Shown piece by piece: positions 53,818 through 63,112 of a DNA stretch of 64,000 nt. The stretch covers positions 1 through 64,000 of the forward strand of contig JADJDT010000002.1 in assembly GCA_016702545.1 (NCBI GenBank), written 5' to 3'. Under the pieces are notes generated by a model that saw only the letters and a list, made by a program, of their open reading frames with translations, ran no database searches and was not told where the DNA came from. Numbering within the stretch: the stretch's first letter is position 1; each line of letters starts with the position of its first letter. Both the position numbers and the translations under genes were made by a program. The stretch is from Pseudomonadota bacterium. GTDB lineage: Bacteria; Myxococcota_A; Polyangia; GCA-2747355.

Positions 53818-55032
53818 TCAGCCGGCGCTGGCCACGTGAAGCACCTTGGCGATCGCCTCGCCGGTGTCGTCGATCTCGGCGTCCGACAGCGTCGGGTGCA
53901 CCATGAACATCAGGCTGGTGGCACCCAGTCGCTCGGCGGTCGGCAGCCGCGGCGATGGGCGCAGGGCTGGCGGAAACGCCTGCTCGAGGTAGATCTCGCT
54001 GCAGCTACCGCTGCCGCAGGGAATCCCCTCGGCGGCGATCGCCTGCATCACCCGATCTCGGCTCCAACCGTCGCGCAGCCCCTCGAGCTCGAGGAAGGCG
54101 TAGTACTTGTAGTAGGCGTGGTACACCTCGGGCGGTGGCGTGGGCAGGCGCAGCGCCGTCACCGCTGCCAGCCGCGCCGTGAGCCGCGCCGCATGCGCGC
54201 GCCGCCGCTCGACCCAGCCGTCGAGGCGCTGCAGCCCGATGCGGCCGACGGCCGACTGCAGCTCCGTCAGGCGCCAGTTCGTCCCCGGCCCTTCGTGCAG
54301 CCAGCGGAAGCCAGGGGGATGCTGCCGCTCATAGACGGCCTCCCAGCTCTTGCCGTGGTCTTTGTAGCTCCAGGCCCGTGACCAGAGTTCCCGATCATTG
54401 GTGGTGAGCGCGCCACCCTCGCCGGCCGTGGTCACGATCTTGTCCTGACAGAACGAGAACGCGGCCACGTGACCGAGGCTCCCGACCGGCCGCCCGCCGT
54501 AGCGCGCCCCGTGGGCTTGCGCGCAGTCCTCGATCAGAAAGAGACCACGGCGCTGACAGAGCGCCAGCAGCTCATCGGCCGCCACCGGCCAGCCCGCGAG
54601 ATGGACCGCCACCACCGCCCGGGTGCGGGGCGTCAAGACAGCCTCCACCGTCGCGGCGCTCAGATTCTGGCTCTCGCGCTCGACATCGGCGAAGACCGGC
54701 CGCGCCCCTCGCATCATCACGCTGCTCGCGCTGGCCAGGAAGGTGCGGCTCGGCACCACGACCTCGTCGCCCGCGCCGATACCCAGCGCGGCCAGGGCGA
54801 GCTCGAGCGCCACCGTGCCGTTGGCGAGGGCCACTGCATGGGCGCAACCCGCGACCCGGGCCAGCTCGCGCTCGAAGTGACGGCCTTCGTCGCCGGTCCA
54901 GTAATTGACCCGCCCGGAGCGCAGGACCGCCGCCGCCGCTTCGACCTGCGCGGCGTCGAAGCTCGGCCAGGGCGCGAGGGCGGCGCTGCGCACGGGCGTC
55001 CCTCCCTCGATCGCCAGCCTATCCCCCGCCAT
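53818..55032 (-). CDS. DegT/DnrJ/EryC1/StrS-family PLP aminotransferase
   Basis: 404 residues, nucleotide-sugar aminotransferase. GCAHAVALANGTVALELALAAL, DEVVVPSRTFLASAS, LFLIEDCAQAHGARYGG, the PLP Lys in FSFCQDKIVTTAGEGGAL (~198) and KDHGKSWEAVYE. Expected to aminate a 4-keto (or 3-keto) nucleotide sugar such as the CapD-like product, before acetylation by the PglD-like domain. First of a minus-strand group in reverse order with the acetyltransferase upstream. Confidence 0.92.
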   Translation of the reverse strand: MAGDRLAIEGGTPVRSAALAPWPSFDAAQVEAAAAVLRSGRVNYWTGDEGRHFERELARVAGCAHAVALANGTVALELALAALGIGAGDEVVVPSRTFLASASSVMMRGARPVFADVERESQNLSAATVEAVLTPRTRAVVAVHLAGWPVAADELLALCQRRGLFLIEDCAQAHGARYGGRPVGSLGHVAAFSFCQDKIVTTAGEGGALTTNDRELWSRAWSYKDHGKSWEAVYERQHPPGFRWLHEGPGTNWRLTELQSAVGRIGLQRLDGWVERRRAHAARLTARLAAVTALRLPTPPPEVYHAYYKYYAFLELEGLRDGWSRDRVMQAIAAEGIPCGSGSCSEIYLEQAFPPALRPSPRLPTAERLGATSLMFMVHPTLSDAEIDDTGEAIAKVLHVASAG

Positions 55033-55127
55033 CGTTCGTCCTCCTGGTCACGCGCCGCCACCGGTCAGCCGCAGGGCGCAGCCGAGGTCGTGGACGCGCC
55101 ACGGGGTGCCGAGCCCTTCGCCGGCCA

Positions 55128-55589
55128 TCAGACCGGATAGACGTTCTTCAGCAGCGCGTAGATATCGCCCTCGACCGTGCGAATCACCCGCGCCGGCACG
55201 CCCGCCACGATGCTGTTGTCCGGCACGTCGTGAATCACCACGGCATTGGCCCCGATGATCACGTTGGAACCGACCTTGATCGCGCCGAGGATACGCGCCC
55301 CGGCCGAGATGTAGACGTTATCGCCGATCTCGGGGATGGTGTCGGGGTCGAGCTGGCGGCCGATCGTCACGTTCTGGCCGATCACCACGCGGCGTCCGAT
55401 CTTGGCCCGTCGGTGCACCACGACGCCGATGCCGAAGTAGGCCAACTTGCTTTCGGGCCCAATCTGCGCGCTGTGCGGCACTGAGCTGTTGGCCAGCAGA
55501 AAGGTCAGCGCGTCGGTCAGGCGCGGCACCAGCGGGATGCCCCGCCGGTAGCAGTAGTGACCCACGCGGTAGAAGGTCATGGCGTTCAT
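55128..55589 (-). CDS. Hexapeptide-repeat acetyltransferase (CysE/EpsC-like)
   Basis: 153 residues: a short helical start (MTFYRVGHYCYRRGIPLVP) then left-handed beta-helix coils (GIGVVVHRRAKIGRRVVIGQNVTIG, EIGDNVYISAGARILG, VGSNVIIGANAVVIHDVP) and AGVPARVIRT. Similar to serine-acetyltransferase-like proteins found in exopolysaccharide loci. The acceptor is unknown. GGAGGAACT lies upstream of ATG 55589. Confidence 0.87.
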   Translation of the reverse strand: MNAMTFYRVGHYCYRRGIPLVPRLTDALTFLLANSSVPHSAQIGPESKLAYFGIGVVVHRRAKIGRRVVIGQNVTIGRQLDPDTIPEIGDNVYISAGARILGAIKVGSNVIIGANAVVIHDVPDNSIVAGVPARVIRTVEGDIYALLKNVYPV

Positions 55590-55623
55590 CGTCCCAGTTC
55601 CTCCGCGCCTCTGAGCCCCGCGT

Positions 55624-56808
55624 TCAAGGCTCGACCCCGGCCGGCGCGACGGCACGCAACCCGCGCCACGTGCGCCGCGCGCCGACACGCTCGGCCAACG
55701 CCGCCTCGATCACCGCATGCACCCGACGCCACCCGGCCGCGACGTCGTGCTGACGCACCACATGGGCCCTGGCGGCCGCGCCCAGCCGCTGGCGGAGCGC
55801 CGCGTCGCCAATCAAGCGCGCCAACGCGGCGGCGAGCGCCTCGGGGTTCTGTGGCGGCACGATCAGACCGGTCTCGCCGTCGGTCACCAGCTCGCGCACA
55901 GCGCCGACATCGGTGGCCACCACCGGCAGCCCGGCGCCCATCGCCTCGAGCAGCGCGTTCGGAAACCCTTCGACATGCGAAGGAAAGACGTAGAGGTCGG
56001 CCGCGGCCAGGGCCTGCAGCTTGTCAGGCCCCTTGAGCCAGCCGGCGAGCTCGCAGCAGCCCGCCACGCCCCGCTGTGCCAGCGCCTGCTCGACCGCGCC
56101 CCGGTCCGGCCCTTCGCCACCGATCACGATCCGCGCCGCGGACCGCTCGCGCTCCCCGAGCCGCGCCACGGCCTCGACCAGATCGAGCACCCCCTTGGCC
56201 CGCTCGAGCCGGCTGAGAAAGAGGACCCGCACGGGCGCGCCCGTCGCGGCCGCCGTGGGGCGCGGCAACGCCGTGTAGGGCCGCGTGTCGATCCAGTTGG
56301 GCACCACCGCGAAGCGCTCCGGCGGCAGGGCCCCGAGCGCGCGGTAGTAGCGCGCCCAGACCTCGCCCTGACACATCACGCGAGCCGCGCTGGCGAAGAT
56401 CAGTCGCGCGAAGCGTCGCAGCTGCGCCGAGCGCGCCAGATCGTCGACGAGATGCCCCGAGCGCGGTGTGATGATCGCGGGCTTGCCGCAAGCGGTTGCG
56501 AGCAACACCATCACGCCCTTCTCCGCCAGGCTGGACCCGCCCGCCACGAAGATCAGCGCGCCGCGCACGCGCGGGTCGAGCAGTTGCAGCGAGAAGCGTG
56601 CGATACGCCCACCCGCCGCCAACGCCCGCCGCCACGGCGGGGGAGGCGGCCACGAAAGCAGCGTCGAGTCGATCAAGCGCCAGCGCACCTGCTCGGAGAG
56701 CGGGCTGTCGAGCAGGCTGCGACAGGCAAAGATCGCCCCCCCCACCGTACCGTCGCGGGCCTCGCGCCGGAACGATCCGACGAAGACGATGGTGGGTGGG
56801 CGCGGCAT
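55624..56808 (-). CDS. Family 4 glycosyltransferase
   Basis: About 394 residues, GT-B fold. N-terminal IVFVGSFRREARDGTVGGAIFA; C-terminal nucleotide-sugar site VLFLSRLERAKGVLDLVEAVARL, IGGEGPDRGAVEQAL, YVFPSHVEGFPNALLEAMGAGLPVVATDVGA with the EGFPNALLE signature. Transfers a sugar in repeat-unit assembly; donor unknown. Start could be 56844 or 56808; the latter is nearest the domain. Confidence 0.9.
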   Translation of the reverse strand: MPRPPTIVFVGSFRREARDGTVGGAIFACRSLLDSPLSEQVRWRLIDSTLLSWPPPPPWRRALAAGGRIARFSLQLLDPRVRGALIFVAGGSSLAEKGVMVLLATACGKPAIITPRSGHLVDDLARSAQLRRFARLIFASAARVMCQGEVWARYYRALGALPPERFAVVPNWIDTRPYTALPRPTAAATGAPVRVLFLSRLERAKGVLDLVEAVARLGERERSAARIVIGGEGPDRGAVEQALAQRGVAGCCELAGWLKGPDKLQALAAADLYVFPSHVEGFPNALLEAMGAGLPVVATDVGAVRELVTDGETGLIVPPQNPEALAAALARLIGDAALRQRLGAAARAHVVRQHDVAAGWRRVHAVIEAALAERVGARRTWRGLRAVAPAGVEP

Positions 56809-56875
56809 CAGGCTGCTCTCTTCATCCGCGTTGGCGAATCGCATTGACGAATCGGGCGGCACACTAGCGCAGCGA

Positions 56876-59002
56876 TCAGCCGGCACCAAGCCCTACCGCT
56901 TCGATCAGGCCCTCGCGCAAGCCGAAGGTCAGCGGCGGAGCCGCCTGATCGAGCCGCACGCACCAGCGCTGCGCCGCATCGACCTGCGGTGCGGCCACCC
57001 GGGGCCCGATCAGGGTGACGAAGGTCTGGGGCAGCGTGCCGCGGCAGCGAGCCACGATGGCCGGGGTCGGCGTCTTCTCGCCGTAGTAGCGCGACAGCCA
57101 GCCGAGCGGCGGATCGGCCTGCCCGGCCGTCACCGCGATCGTGCGCGCAGCCCCGGCCCCGTCGAGCACCCGCAGCTCGAGCTCACCGGCGGGCGTCTCC
57201 AGCGCGACCGCGCCGGCAGCCTGCTCGGCGCGCCAGGGGAAGGGGCCCGCGAGCCAGTGCAAGCGCAGCTCGTGCTCCCCGGTGCCGCGGAGCTCGTCGA
57301 CCACGATCCAGCCCTGTCCCTTGAGCCAGAGCACGCAGCGCCGGTGCACGCAGGCGCCCGCATAACGCGTGTAGCCCTCGTGCTCGCCGGCCATCAGGGC
57401 GTAGGACCCATGGTCACGCCAGCGCAGCAGACGGGCCTTGGCCGGATAGAGCAGCTTGAAGCGCCGATGGTGCACCATTTGGTCGCGACCATCGACGACG
57501 ACGGTGTTGTGGCTGGCGCTGCCCACGAAGTGGCGATGCCACTGCACGGGTCCGTTGTAGAGGTAGCTGCCGCCATCGACCAGGACGTTGTGTCCGCGCC
57601 ACCACAGGTCGAGATGCAACATGTCGATCTGGGCGAAGCGGTCGCGCAAGGTGCCGCAGCGCAGCACGCACAGCGCTTCACCCGCGGCGTCGCGCAGCAC
57701 GTGTTGACCCGCGATCGCGAAGGACCGGCTGCGCCGCGCGGGCGGGCGCAGCGGCGCGTCGGCCAGCCTCGTCGCCCCGACCAGCCAGACGGCCTCTTCG
57801 TCCCACGGTCCAGCGGGATAGAGCCGCTCGCCCCGCGCCCGCAGCTGCGCGGCCTGCAGCGTCGGTCGGAAATCGCTGTAGTCGCAGAGGCTGAGCGGGC
57901 TGGGCAAGGCCCCGTCGTTGGCGCCGAAGTTCGGCAGTCGACCATCGCTGCTCTGCTGTTGCGCGCAGAGAAAGTCGACCGATCGCGCCAGCGCCCGCAA
58001 CCAGCTGGCCGCCGGACGACGCCCGGCTCCTTCAGCCAGGGCGCAGGCCCACAACAGCACCTGCAGCGCGACGCGCTGGTAGTTGTGCGACTGCTGGAGG
58101 TAACCACCGTCCGGATAGAACTGGCGCTCAGCTTGTTCGTCGAGGAGCGCCGAGCCCCGCTGCCACCACGACGCCGCCTCCGGATCGTCGGCGAGCAGGC
58201 TGGCCCCGAGCAGCAGCCCGCAGGCCTCCGAGAGCAGGTGGTTGTTGGAGACCGCGTAGCGGGCGTATTCCAGGTAGCGGGCGACGTGCTGCACATGGGC
58301 CCGAAGGGCCGAGCTCAGCGCCACGGCGTCGAGGCCGCGGCGCAGCTCGGGCAGCGCGTGCAGGGCGAAGGACCAGGCCATCAGACGAAAGACGAGCTCC
58401 TGACCGGAGGCCCAGTGAGCGCCCTGCGCCGGCGGGTTGGCCGCGATGAAGTCCGTGATCTGGCGGGCCAGGGCCGCGACGAGCTGCGCGCGGAGCGGAT
58501 GCCCTGGCTCGTATTGCAGGGCCGCGCGCGCCAGCAGGTAGGCCTGCGGGAAGCGCCCGACCTCCCACACCAGCTTGATGTCGCCCACCGCGGTAGGCGC
58601 GGCGAGCGCCCGCGACCAATGCAGGTCCGCCGGCCACCGCCGGCCCGTCGTCGGGTCGCGCTGCCAATCCACGGGGTCGCCGTAGTCGCCCAGCCAGCGA
58701 CCAAAGCAGAGGATCCGCCCGTGGGCCGCCTCTTCGGCGTAGCGCTGGAGCCCCAGGCGCGCGGGCTCGCTGCCCAGCGACCGCACCACTTCGCTGGCCG
58801 CAGCCGGGTCGCCGAGGCCGATCCGCGCGACGCCGCGCTGGAGGGCGGCCGCGCGCTCCGGCAGCGCGCGCGCCTGCTCGCCGCCGCTACGATCACGCCA
58901 GGCGAAATAGCCGCTGCGCCGGCGCAGCTCCCAGGCCACGCGATACGCCGAGCCGAAGAGCCCCAGCTCGCGCAGCTCCTGCCATGTGTCGCGCAGCTTC
59001 AT
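56876..59002 (-). CDS. Heparinase II/III-like polysaccharide lyase family protein
   Basis: 708 residues: an alpha/alpha-toroid N-terminal half (SNNHLLSEACGLLLGASLL with the conserved Asn-Asn-His, GGYLQQSHNYQRVALQVLLW with a Tyr-rich motif) and a heparinase II/III beta-sandwich (LDLWWRGHNVLVDGGSYLYNG, ASHNTVVVDGRDQM). No signal peptide. Such proteins accompany exopolysaccharide synthesis loci and may trim or modify the polymer. ATG 59002 lies inside the target duplication of a MITE inserted immediately upstream, so its ribosome site is now MITE sequence without a recognisable Shine-Dalgarno. Confidence 0.9.
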   Translation of the reverse strand: MKLRDTWQELRELGLFGSAYRVAWELRRRSGYFAWRDRSGGEQARALPERAAALQRGVARIGLGDPAAASEVVRSLGSEPARLGLQRYAEEAAHGRILCFGRWLGDYGDPVDWQRDPTTGRRWPADLHWSRALAAPTAVGDIKLVWEVGRFPQAYLLARAALQYEPGHPLRAQLVAALARQITDFIAANPPAQGAHWASGQELVFRLMAWSFALHALPELRRGLDAVALSSALRAHVQHVARYLEYARYAVSNNHLLSEACGLLLGASLLADDPEAASWWQRGSALLDEQAERQFYPDGGYLQQSHNYQRVALQVLLWACALAEGAGRRPAASWLRALARSVDFLCAQQQSSDGRLPNFGANDGALPSPLSLCDYSDFRPTLQAAQLRARGERLYPAGPWDEEAVWLVGATRLADAPLRPPARRSRSFAIAGQHVLRDAAGEALCVLRCGTLRDRFAQIDMLHLDLWWRGHNVLVDGGSYLYNGPVQWHRHFVGSASHNTVVVDGRDQMVHHRRFKLLYPAKARLLRWRDHGSYALMAGEHEGYTRYAGACVHRRCVLWLKGQGWIVVDELRGTGEHELRLHWLAGPFPWRAEQAAGAVALETPAGELELRVLDGAGAARTIAVTAGQADPPLGWLSRYYGEKTPTPAIVARCRGTLPQTFVTLIGPRVAAPQVDAAQRWCVRLDQAAPPLTFGLREGLIEAVGLGAG

Positions 59003-59007
59003 CGGTC

Positions 59008-59165
59008 GTAATCGTTCACGGGGGTATGTCCCATACCCCCGCCCCAAAAGGGGGGGCAGTCCGGCGCGCCGAACGTCGCGCCGCGCGCGCGCTTGGTCGC
59101 GCTCGCGTGCAGTGGATCCAGACTCCGTGAGCCATCGCAGCGCATTGAGGGCCGTGAACTGTCAC
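59008..59165 (+). mobile_element. IS66-like MITE, copy 2
   Basis: 158 bp with ends GTAATCGTTCACGG and (complement of right end) GTGACAGTTCACGG, flanked by the 8-bp duplication CATCGGTC (59000-59007, 59166-59173). The first ~35 bp and an internal GTCGCGCTCGCGTGC stretch match copy 1 at 7111-7291. Removing the element plus one duplication would place the heparinase-like ATG 15 nt after the stop of the Wzc-like gene, restoring a tight operon. Confidence 0.87.
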
Positions 59166-59183
59166 CATCGGTCTCGGCGCCGC

Positions 59184-61391
59184 TCAGCTGGCCGAGTCCT
59201 CGTTCTCGGCGTAGCCGTAGCGATAGCCGCGATAGGCGTAGCGGTAGTAGTAGCCGTGGCCGCGCTTCTGCGTGCTGAGATCGTTGATCACACAACCGAG
59301 CAAGCGCCCGCCCACCGACTGGATCTGCGCCGCTACCGCACGCAGCAGCACCCGCGAGGTGACCCCGCCGCGCGCCACGACGAGGGTGCCATCGACCATC
59401 GTGCTGAGAATCGCCGCGTCGGTCACAGGCATCACGGGCGGCGAATCGAGCACCACGCGGTCGAAGCTCTGCGCCAGCTGATCGAGCAGCGCGCGGAAAC
59501 CGTCACTTTGACAGAGCTCCGCCGGATTGGGCGGCGTCGGACCGCAGGGCAGCACGAAGAGGTTGGGCACCTCGGTGGTCTTGATCTCGTCGGCGACCTG
59601 GCTGTCCCCCAGCAAGACGCTGCTGAGCCCGCGCGCGCTCGAAACGCCGAAGGTGCGGTGCAGGCGGGGCCGGCGCATGTCGGTGTCCACGATCAGCACG
59701 CGGCTTCCCGCCTGCGCCATCGTGATCGCAATGCTCACCGCCGTGGTGGTCTTGCCCTCCTGCGGGCCCGGACTCGTCACCAGCAGCCGCCGGATCTGCC
59801 GTCCGGTGGCCGCGAACATCAGGTTCGTGCGAATCGCGCGGCAGGCCTCGGCAGAGATCGACTTCGGCGCGCGATGCACGACGAGGTCCGAATCATTGAG
59901 CTCCGTCTTGCTGGCCCCGCGCGGCGCGCCCTGCGCCCCGACCCCGATGTGCGGCAGCATCCCCAGATGAATCAGCCCCGGGATGCGCTCGACGTCCTCG
60001 TGGGTCTTGACGCTGGTGTCGAGACTCTCGATCACGAACGCCAGCGCCACGCCGAGCAGCAGGCCCAGGAGCCCGCCCACCAGTAGGCTGAGCGCGACCC
60101 GCGGAAAGATCGGCGCATCCGGCCGGCGTGCCAGGTCGAGCGAACGCATGTTGCTGACGCGCAGCTGGCCGGAGAGGTCACTCTCCTTCAAGCGGGTCAA
60201 CACCATCGTGTAGATCTTCTCGGTGTTCTCCTCGCTACGCTTCAGCCGGCGATAGTCGACCTCGCGCTTGTTGACGTCCATCGCCTCATCCTTCGCCTCC
60301 TGCAGCGCCGCGGCGATCCGTTGCTCGGTGTCGACCGCCTGGTGATAGCGCGACTCGGTGGTGTCGAGCACGGAACGCACCGCCCGCGCCAGCTCGCCCT
60401 TGACCGCGTCGACCTTGGCCTTCTGCTCGAGCACGAGCGGATGCTGGTCGAGGTAGCGCTGACGCAGCACGCTGTAGCCCTTGTCGGCCTCGAAGAAGGA
60501 CTCCTTGATCTTACGGATCTCGGGCGCCTCGGCGACGAAGGGCAGCGACACGTCGAGCGGGTCCTGCTGCCGTGCCTGAAGCACCTGCTTGCGCTGGGCG
60601 TCGAGCGCGAGCCGGCTCAGCCGCAGGTCGGTCAGCGCGTCGTTGTACTTGGCGATGCGCGCCGAGAGCAGACTCTGGCGATCCTCGAGCGAGACGGAGA
60701 GGATGTTGTTCTTCTTGTTGAACTCCCATAGCGCCATCTCAGCACGGTCGAGCTGGTGCTTCAGATCGTCGAGCTGAAGGGCCAACCACTTGGCGGCGCC
60801 GGTGGCCGAGGAGACCTTGTACTCGACCGTCTGATCGAGATAGGCCTCGGCGGTCGCGTTGGCCAAGCGCGCAGCGACCTGCGGATCCGAATGCTGCGCG
60901 GCGATGCGCAGGATGCTGGCGCCCGGTTCTGCCTTGGCTTCGAGCAGCCCGAGCAGGCGCATCGCCGCCTGGTCGAGGGTGTGGCGCGCGCCGGCCTGGG
61001 ACGGCGCGCCGCGCCCCTCCTTCCAGAAGTTGGCGTCGTGGTCGAGACGCAGCCGCTCGGCAACCTTGCGCGCCATCGCCAGGCTGGTCACCACCTTGAT
61101 TTGCGTCTCGATGAATTCCTTGTTGCGGTAGTAGCTACCGGTCGAGAGTTCGACCACCTCGCTCATCTCGCTGCCGAGCACCTGCGGGGCGCGGTCGAAA
61201 ACGAGCACCGTGGCGCTCGCCTTGTAGATCTTGGGCCGGCTGTAGACCCAGACGGCCACCACCCCGAGGACCAGGGCCCAGACCGACAGCACCAGCGCCT
61301 TGCGCTTGAGCAGCACGCGCCCGTAGTGACGCAGGTCGAGGCCCGGGTCGGCCTGAGGTCGGAGCACCGTCGGTTCGAGATCGCTTGCCAT
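59184..61391 (-). CDS. Wzc-like polysaccharide co-polymerase / bacterial tyrosine kinase
   Basis: 735 residues. Wzz domain between two membrane helices (ALVLSVWALVLGVVAVWVYS ~31-50; LSLLVGGLLGLLLGVALAF ~435-455) with a long coiled coil, then a BY-kinase: Walker A SPGPQEGKTTTAVSIA (~542), A' VLIVDTDMRRPRLH and B FDRVVLDSPP. The C-terminus has eight Tyr in a short tail (YYYRYAYRGYRYGY), the autophosphorylation cluster. Controls chain length and export. ATG 61391 is chosen over the longer frame because it starts at the normal cytoplasmic segment. No Wza or Wzb gene is in the window. Confidence 0.94.
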   Translation of the reverse strand: MASDLEPTVLRPQADPGLDLRHYGRVLLKRKALVLSVWALVLGVVAVWVYSRPKIYKASATVLVFDRAPQVLGSEMSEVVELSTGSYYRNKEFIETQIKVVTSLAMARKVAERLRLDHDANFWKEGRGAPSQAGARHTLDQAAMRLLGLLEAKAEPGASILRIAAQHSDPQVAARLANATAEAYLDQTVEYKVSSATGAAKWLALQLDDLKHQLDRAEMALWEFNKKNNILSVSLEDRQSLLSARIAKYNDALTDLRLSRLALDAQRKQVLQARQQDPLDVSLPFVAEAPEIRKIKESFFEADKGYSVLRQRYLDQHPLVLEQKAKVDAVKGELARAVRSVLDTTESRYHQAVDTEQRIAAALQEAKDEAMDVNKREVDYRRLKRSEENTEKIYTMVLTRLKESDLSGQLRVSNMRSLDLARRPDAPIFPRVALSLLVGGLLGLLLGVALAFVIESLDTSVKTHEDVERIPGLIHLGMLPHIGVGAQGAPRGASKTELNDSDLVVHRAPKSISAEACRAIRTNLMFAATGRQIRRLLVTSPGPQEGKTTTAVSIAITMAQAGSRVLIVDTDMRRPRLHRTFGVSSARGLSSVLLGDSQVADEIKTTEVPNLFVLPCGPTPPNPAELCQSDGFRALLDQLAQSFDRVVLDSPPVMPVTDAAILSTMVDGTLVVARGGVTSRVLLRAVAAQIQSVGGRLLGCVINDLSTQKRGHGYYYRYAYRGYRYGYAENEDSAS

Positions 61392-61503
61392 CTTGTACAC
61401 CCGCTGTCTGAGAGGCCACCGTCGGCGCGTCCTTAGCACGAACAATGGTGAGCAACCAGCCACCCTGCCGGCACGCTGGGCGGCGGGTCCACCGTGTCGC
61501 GCC

Positions 61504-62430
61504 CTACCGCTCGCCGAAACGCCAGCGCTTGAGCCACGCGACAACGTGGTGCGCCCGCTGACCCAGCAGCGCGTGCAAGGCGTTGCTGCGCGTCTTCTTC
61601 CAGGCCATCACCGCCGTGACGTAGGTGGCCTGCGGCCAGCCCACGTAGCGCCCGAAGATACCGAAGCTCTCGCGCACCCCGCCGTAGCCGGAGGACATCC
61701 CGCCGACACGGAACGAGGCCAACACCTCGGGCGCGCGGACGAAGGGCACACCCGCCTCGCGCAAGCGCAGGAAGTACTCCTGATCGCTGGCCACGCGGTA
61801 GTGCACGCAGTAGAGCCCATGGCGCGCGTAGATCGCGCGCGGCACGTACCAGCTCGGATGCAGAAAGGGCGGGGCGAAGCGCACCTGGCGAGCGAAACCG
61901 AGCCGCTCGATCGATCGAGCGCTGCCGTCGATCAGCTCGAGCTCGCTGTTTAGACAGACCTCGTCTCCGTGACGTGCGAAGCAGCCGACGGCCACGGCCG
62001 CAGATCCTGGGCTCAATAGATCGTCGTGGTTGAGGTTCTTGATGTAGCGCCCGCGCGCCAGGGCGATGCCCTTGTTGTAGGCGTCGTACATGCCCTGATC
62101 GCGCTCGCTGATCCAATAGTCGATGCTGTCGTCGTGCGCGCGCAGCACGTCGATCGTACCGTCCGTGGACCCCCCATCGACGACGATGTGCTCGACGTTG
62201 TCGTAGCTCTGGTCGCGCACGCTGGCCAGGGCCTGCGCCAGATAGCCCCCGCCATTGAATACGGGGGTGACCACGCTGACGAGCGGACGATTGGGCCGGT
62301 CCTCGCGCAGGAGCCCGGCGCAGCGGCGGCCGCCGACGAGCCGTCCCGGCAGCGCTGGGCGCGCGCAATAGTCGTCAACTTGCGGGATCACGGCTCGCGT
62401 GAGCGACAACGCGCTGCTCTCCTGCTTCAC
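61504..62430 (-). CDS. Family 2 glycosyltransferase
   Basis: 308 residues, GT-A fold: SVVTPVFNGGGYLAQALASV, VDGGSTDGTIDVL, SERDQGMYDAYNKGIALARG and NLNHDDLLSPG (metal-binding Asp pair), then a conserved YRVASDQEYFLRL. Adds one sugar to the repeat unit. GTG 62430 overlaps the stop of the polymerase gene (GTGA). Confidence 0.92.
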   Translation of the reverse strand: MKQESSALSLTRAVIPQVDDYCARPALPGRLVGGRRCAGLLREDRPNRPLVSVVTPVFNGGGYLAQALASVRDQSYDNVEHIVVDGGSTDGTIDVLRAHDDSIDYWISERDQGMYDAYNKGIALARGRYIKNLNHDDLLSPGSAAVAVGCFARHGDEVCLNSELELIDGSARSIERLGFARQVRFAPPFLHPSWYVPRAIYARHGLYCVHYRVASDQEYFLRLREAGVPFVRAPEVLASFRVGGMSSGYGGVRESFGIFGRYVGWPQATYVTAVMAWKKTRSNALHALLGQRAHHVVAWLKRWRFGER

Positions 62431-63112
62431 GCCGCGAGGCGGCCGGGACGGACAGGGACGCCCGCACCGCGATGCGTCACCGCCGGCCCCAACGCAGCAC
62501 GGCGGGAGGCAAGCATGACCAAGGCCAAGACGACGAAGAACTCCGGACTGGCGAAGGAATCGCGAAACACCGAGACGCCGAGCAAGAGCACCTCGGTCGC
62601 CAGCAGCACGGGATAGATGTAGTGCTCCCTAGCCCCGTAGCGCGCAGCGCGCCAGATCTCGCGCAGGAGACGCCCGACGACCGATAGATAGAGGGCCAGC
62701 CCGATCAAGCCGTAGTTGGCCAACAGGCCGAATACATCACTGTGCGTGTTGAGCCGGTACTCCAGGACGCGTGGGTCGTAGAGGTGCGACAAGCGCGCGG
62801 TATACTCCTGATGGTAGTTCAGGTACTGCGCGATGCCCGCGCCGAGCAGCCAGTGGTCCACGGCCACGGCCAACGCCGAACGCCAGATGTCGACGCGGCC
62901 GGAGAAGCCGCCCGCCGTCTCCGGGGAGTAGCGGTCGAGGGCCGAGCTCTCCTGACTCATCGCGGACCACGCGCGCGGGCCGGCCAGGCCGAGCGCCAGC
63001 AGCGCGACGCCCACGATCAGCAGGCGCTGGAGCCGCGTTACCGCGACGGTCGACGAGCGCCGCATCGCGACGAAGAAGGTAACGAGGGCCGCGGCGGCAC
63101 CGATCAGCGCAC
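62427..63112 (-). CDS. O-antigen polymerase/ligase-like protein, C-terminal part (frameshifted)
   Basis: The downstream frame resumes the protein broken at 63104: GALIGAAAALVTFFVAM, then a periplasmic loop (SGRVDIWRSALAVAVDHWLLGAGIAQY, the Wzy_C signature) and membrane helices LANYGLIGLALYLSVVG and YPVLLATEVLLLGVSVF. The open frame formally extends to 63653 but upstream of about 63112 it is an out-of-frame reading of the N-terminal part. Together the two parts make a normal ~435-residue polymerase/ligase. Confidence 0.8.

Noticed and set aside
56468..59011. 847-codon plus-strand open frame
   Set aside because: Antisense to the GT4 and heparinase-like genes, Arg/Ala-rich shadow.
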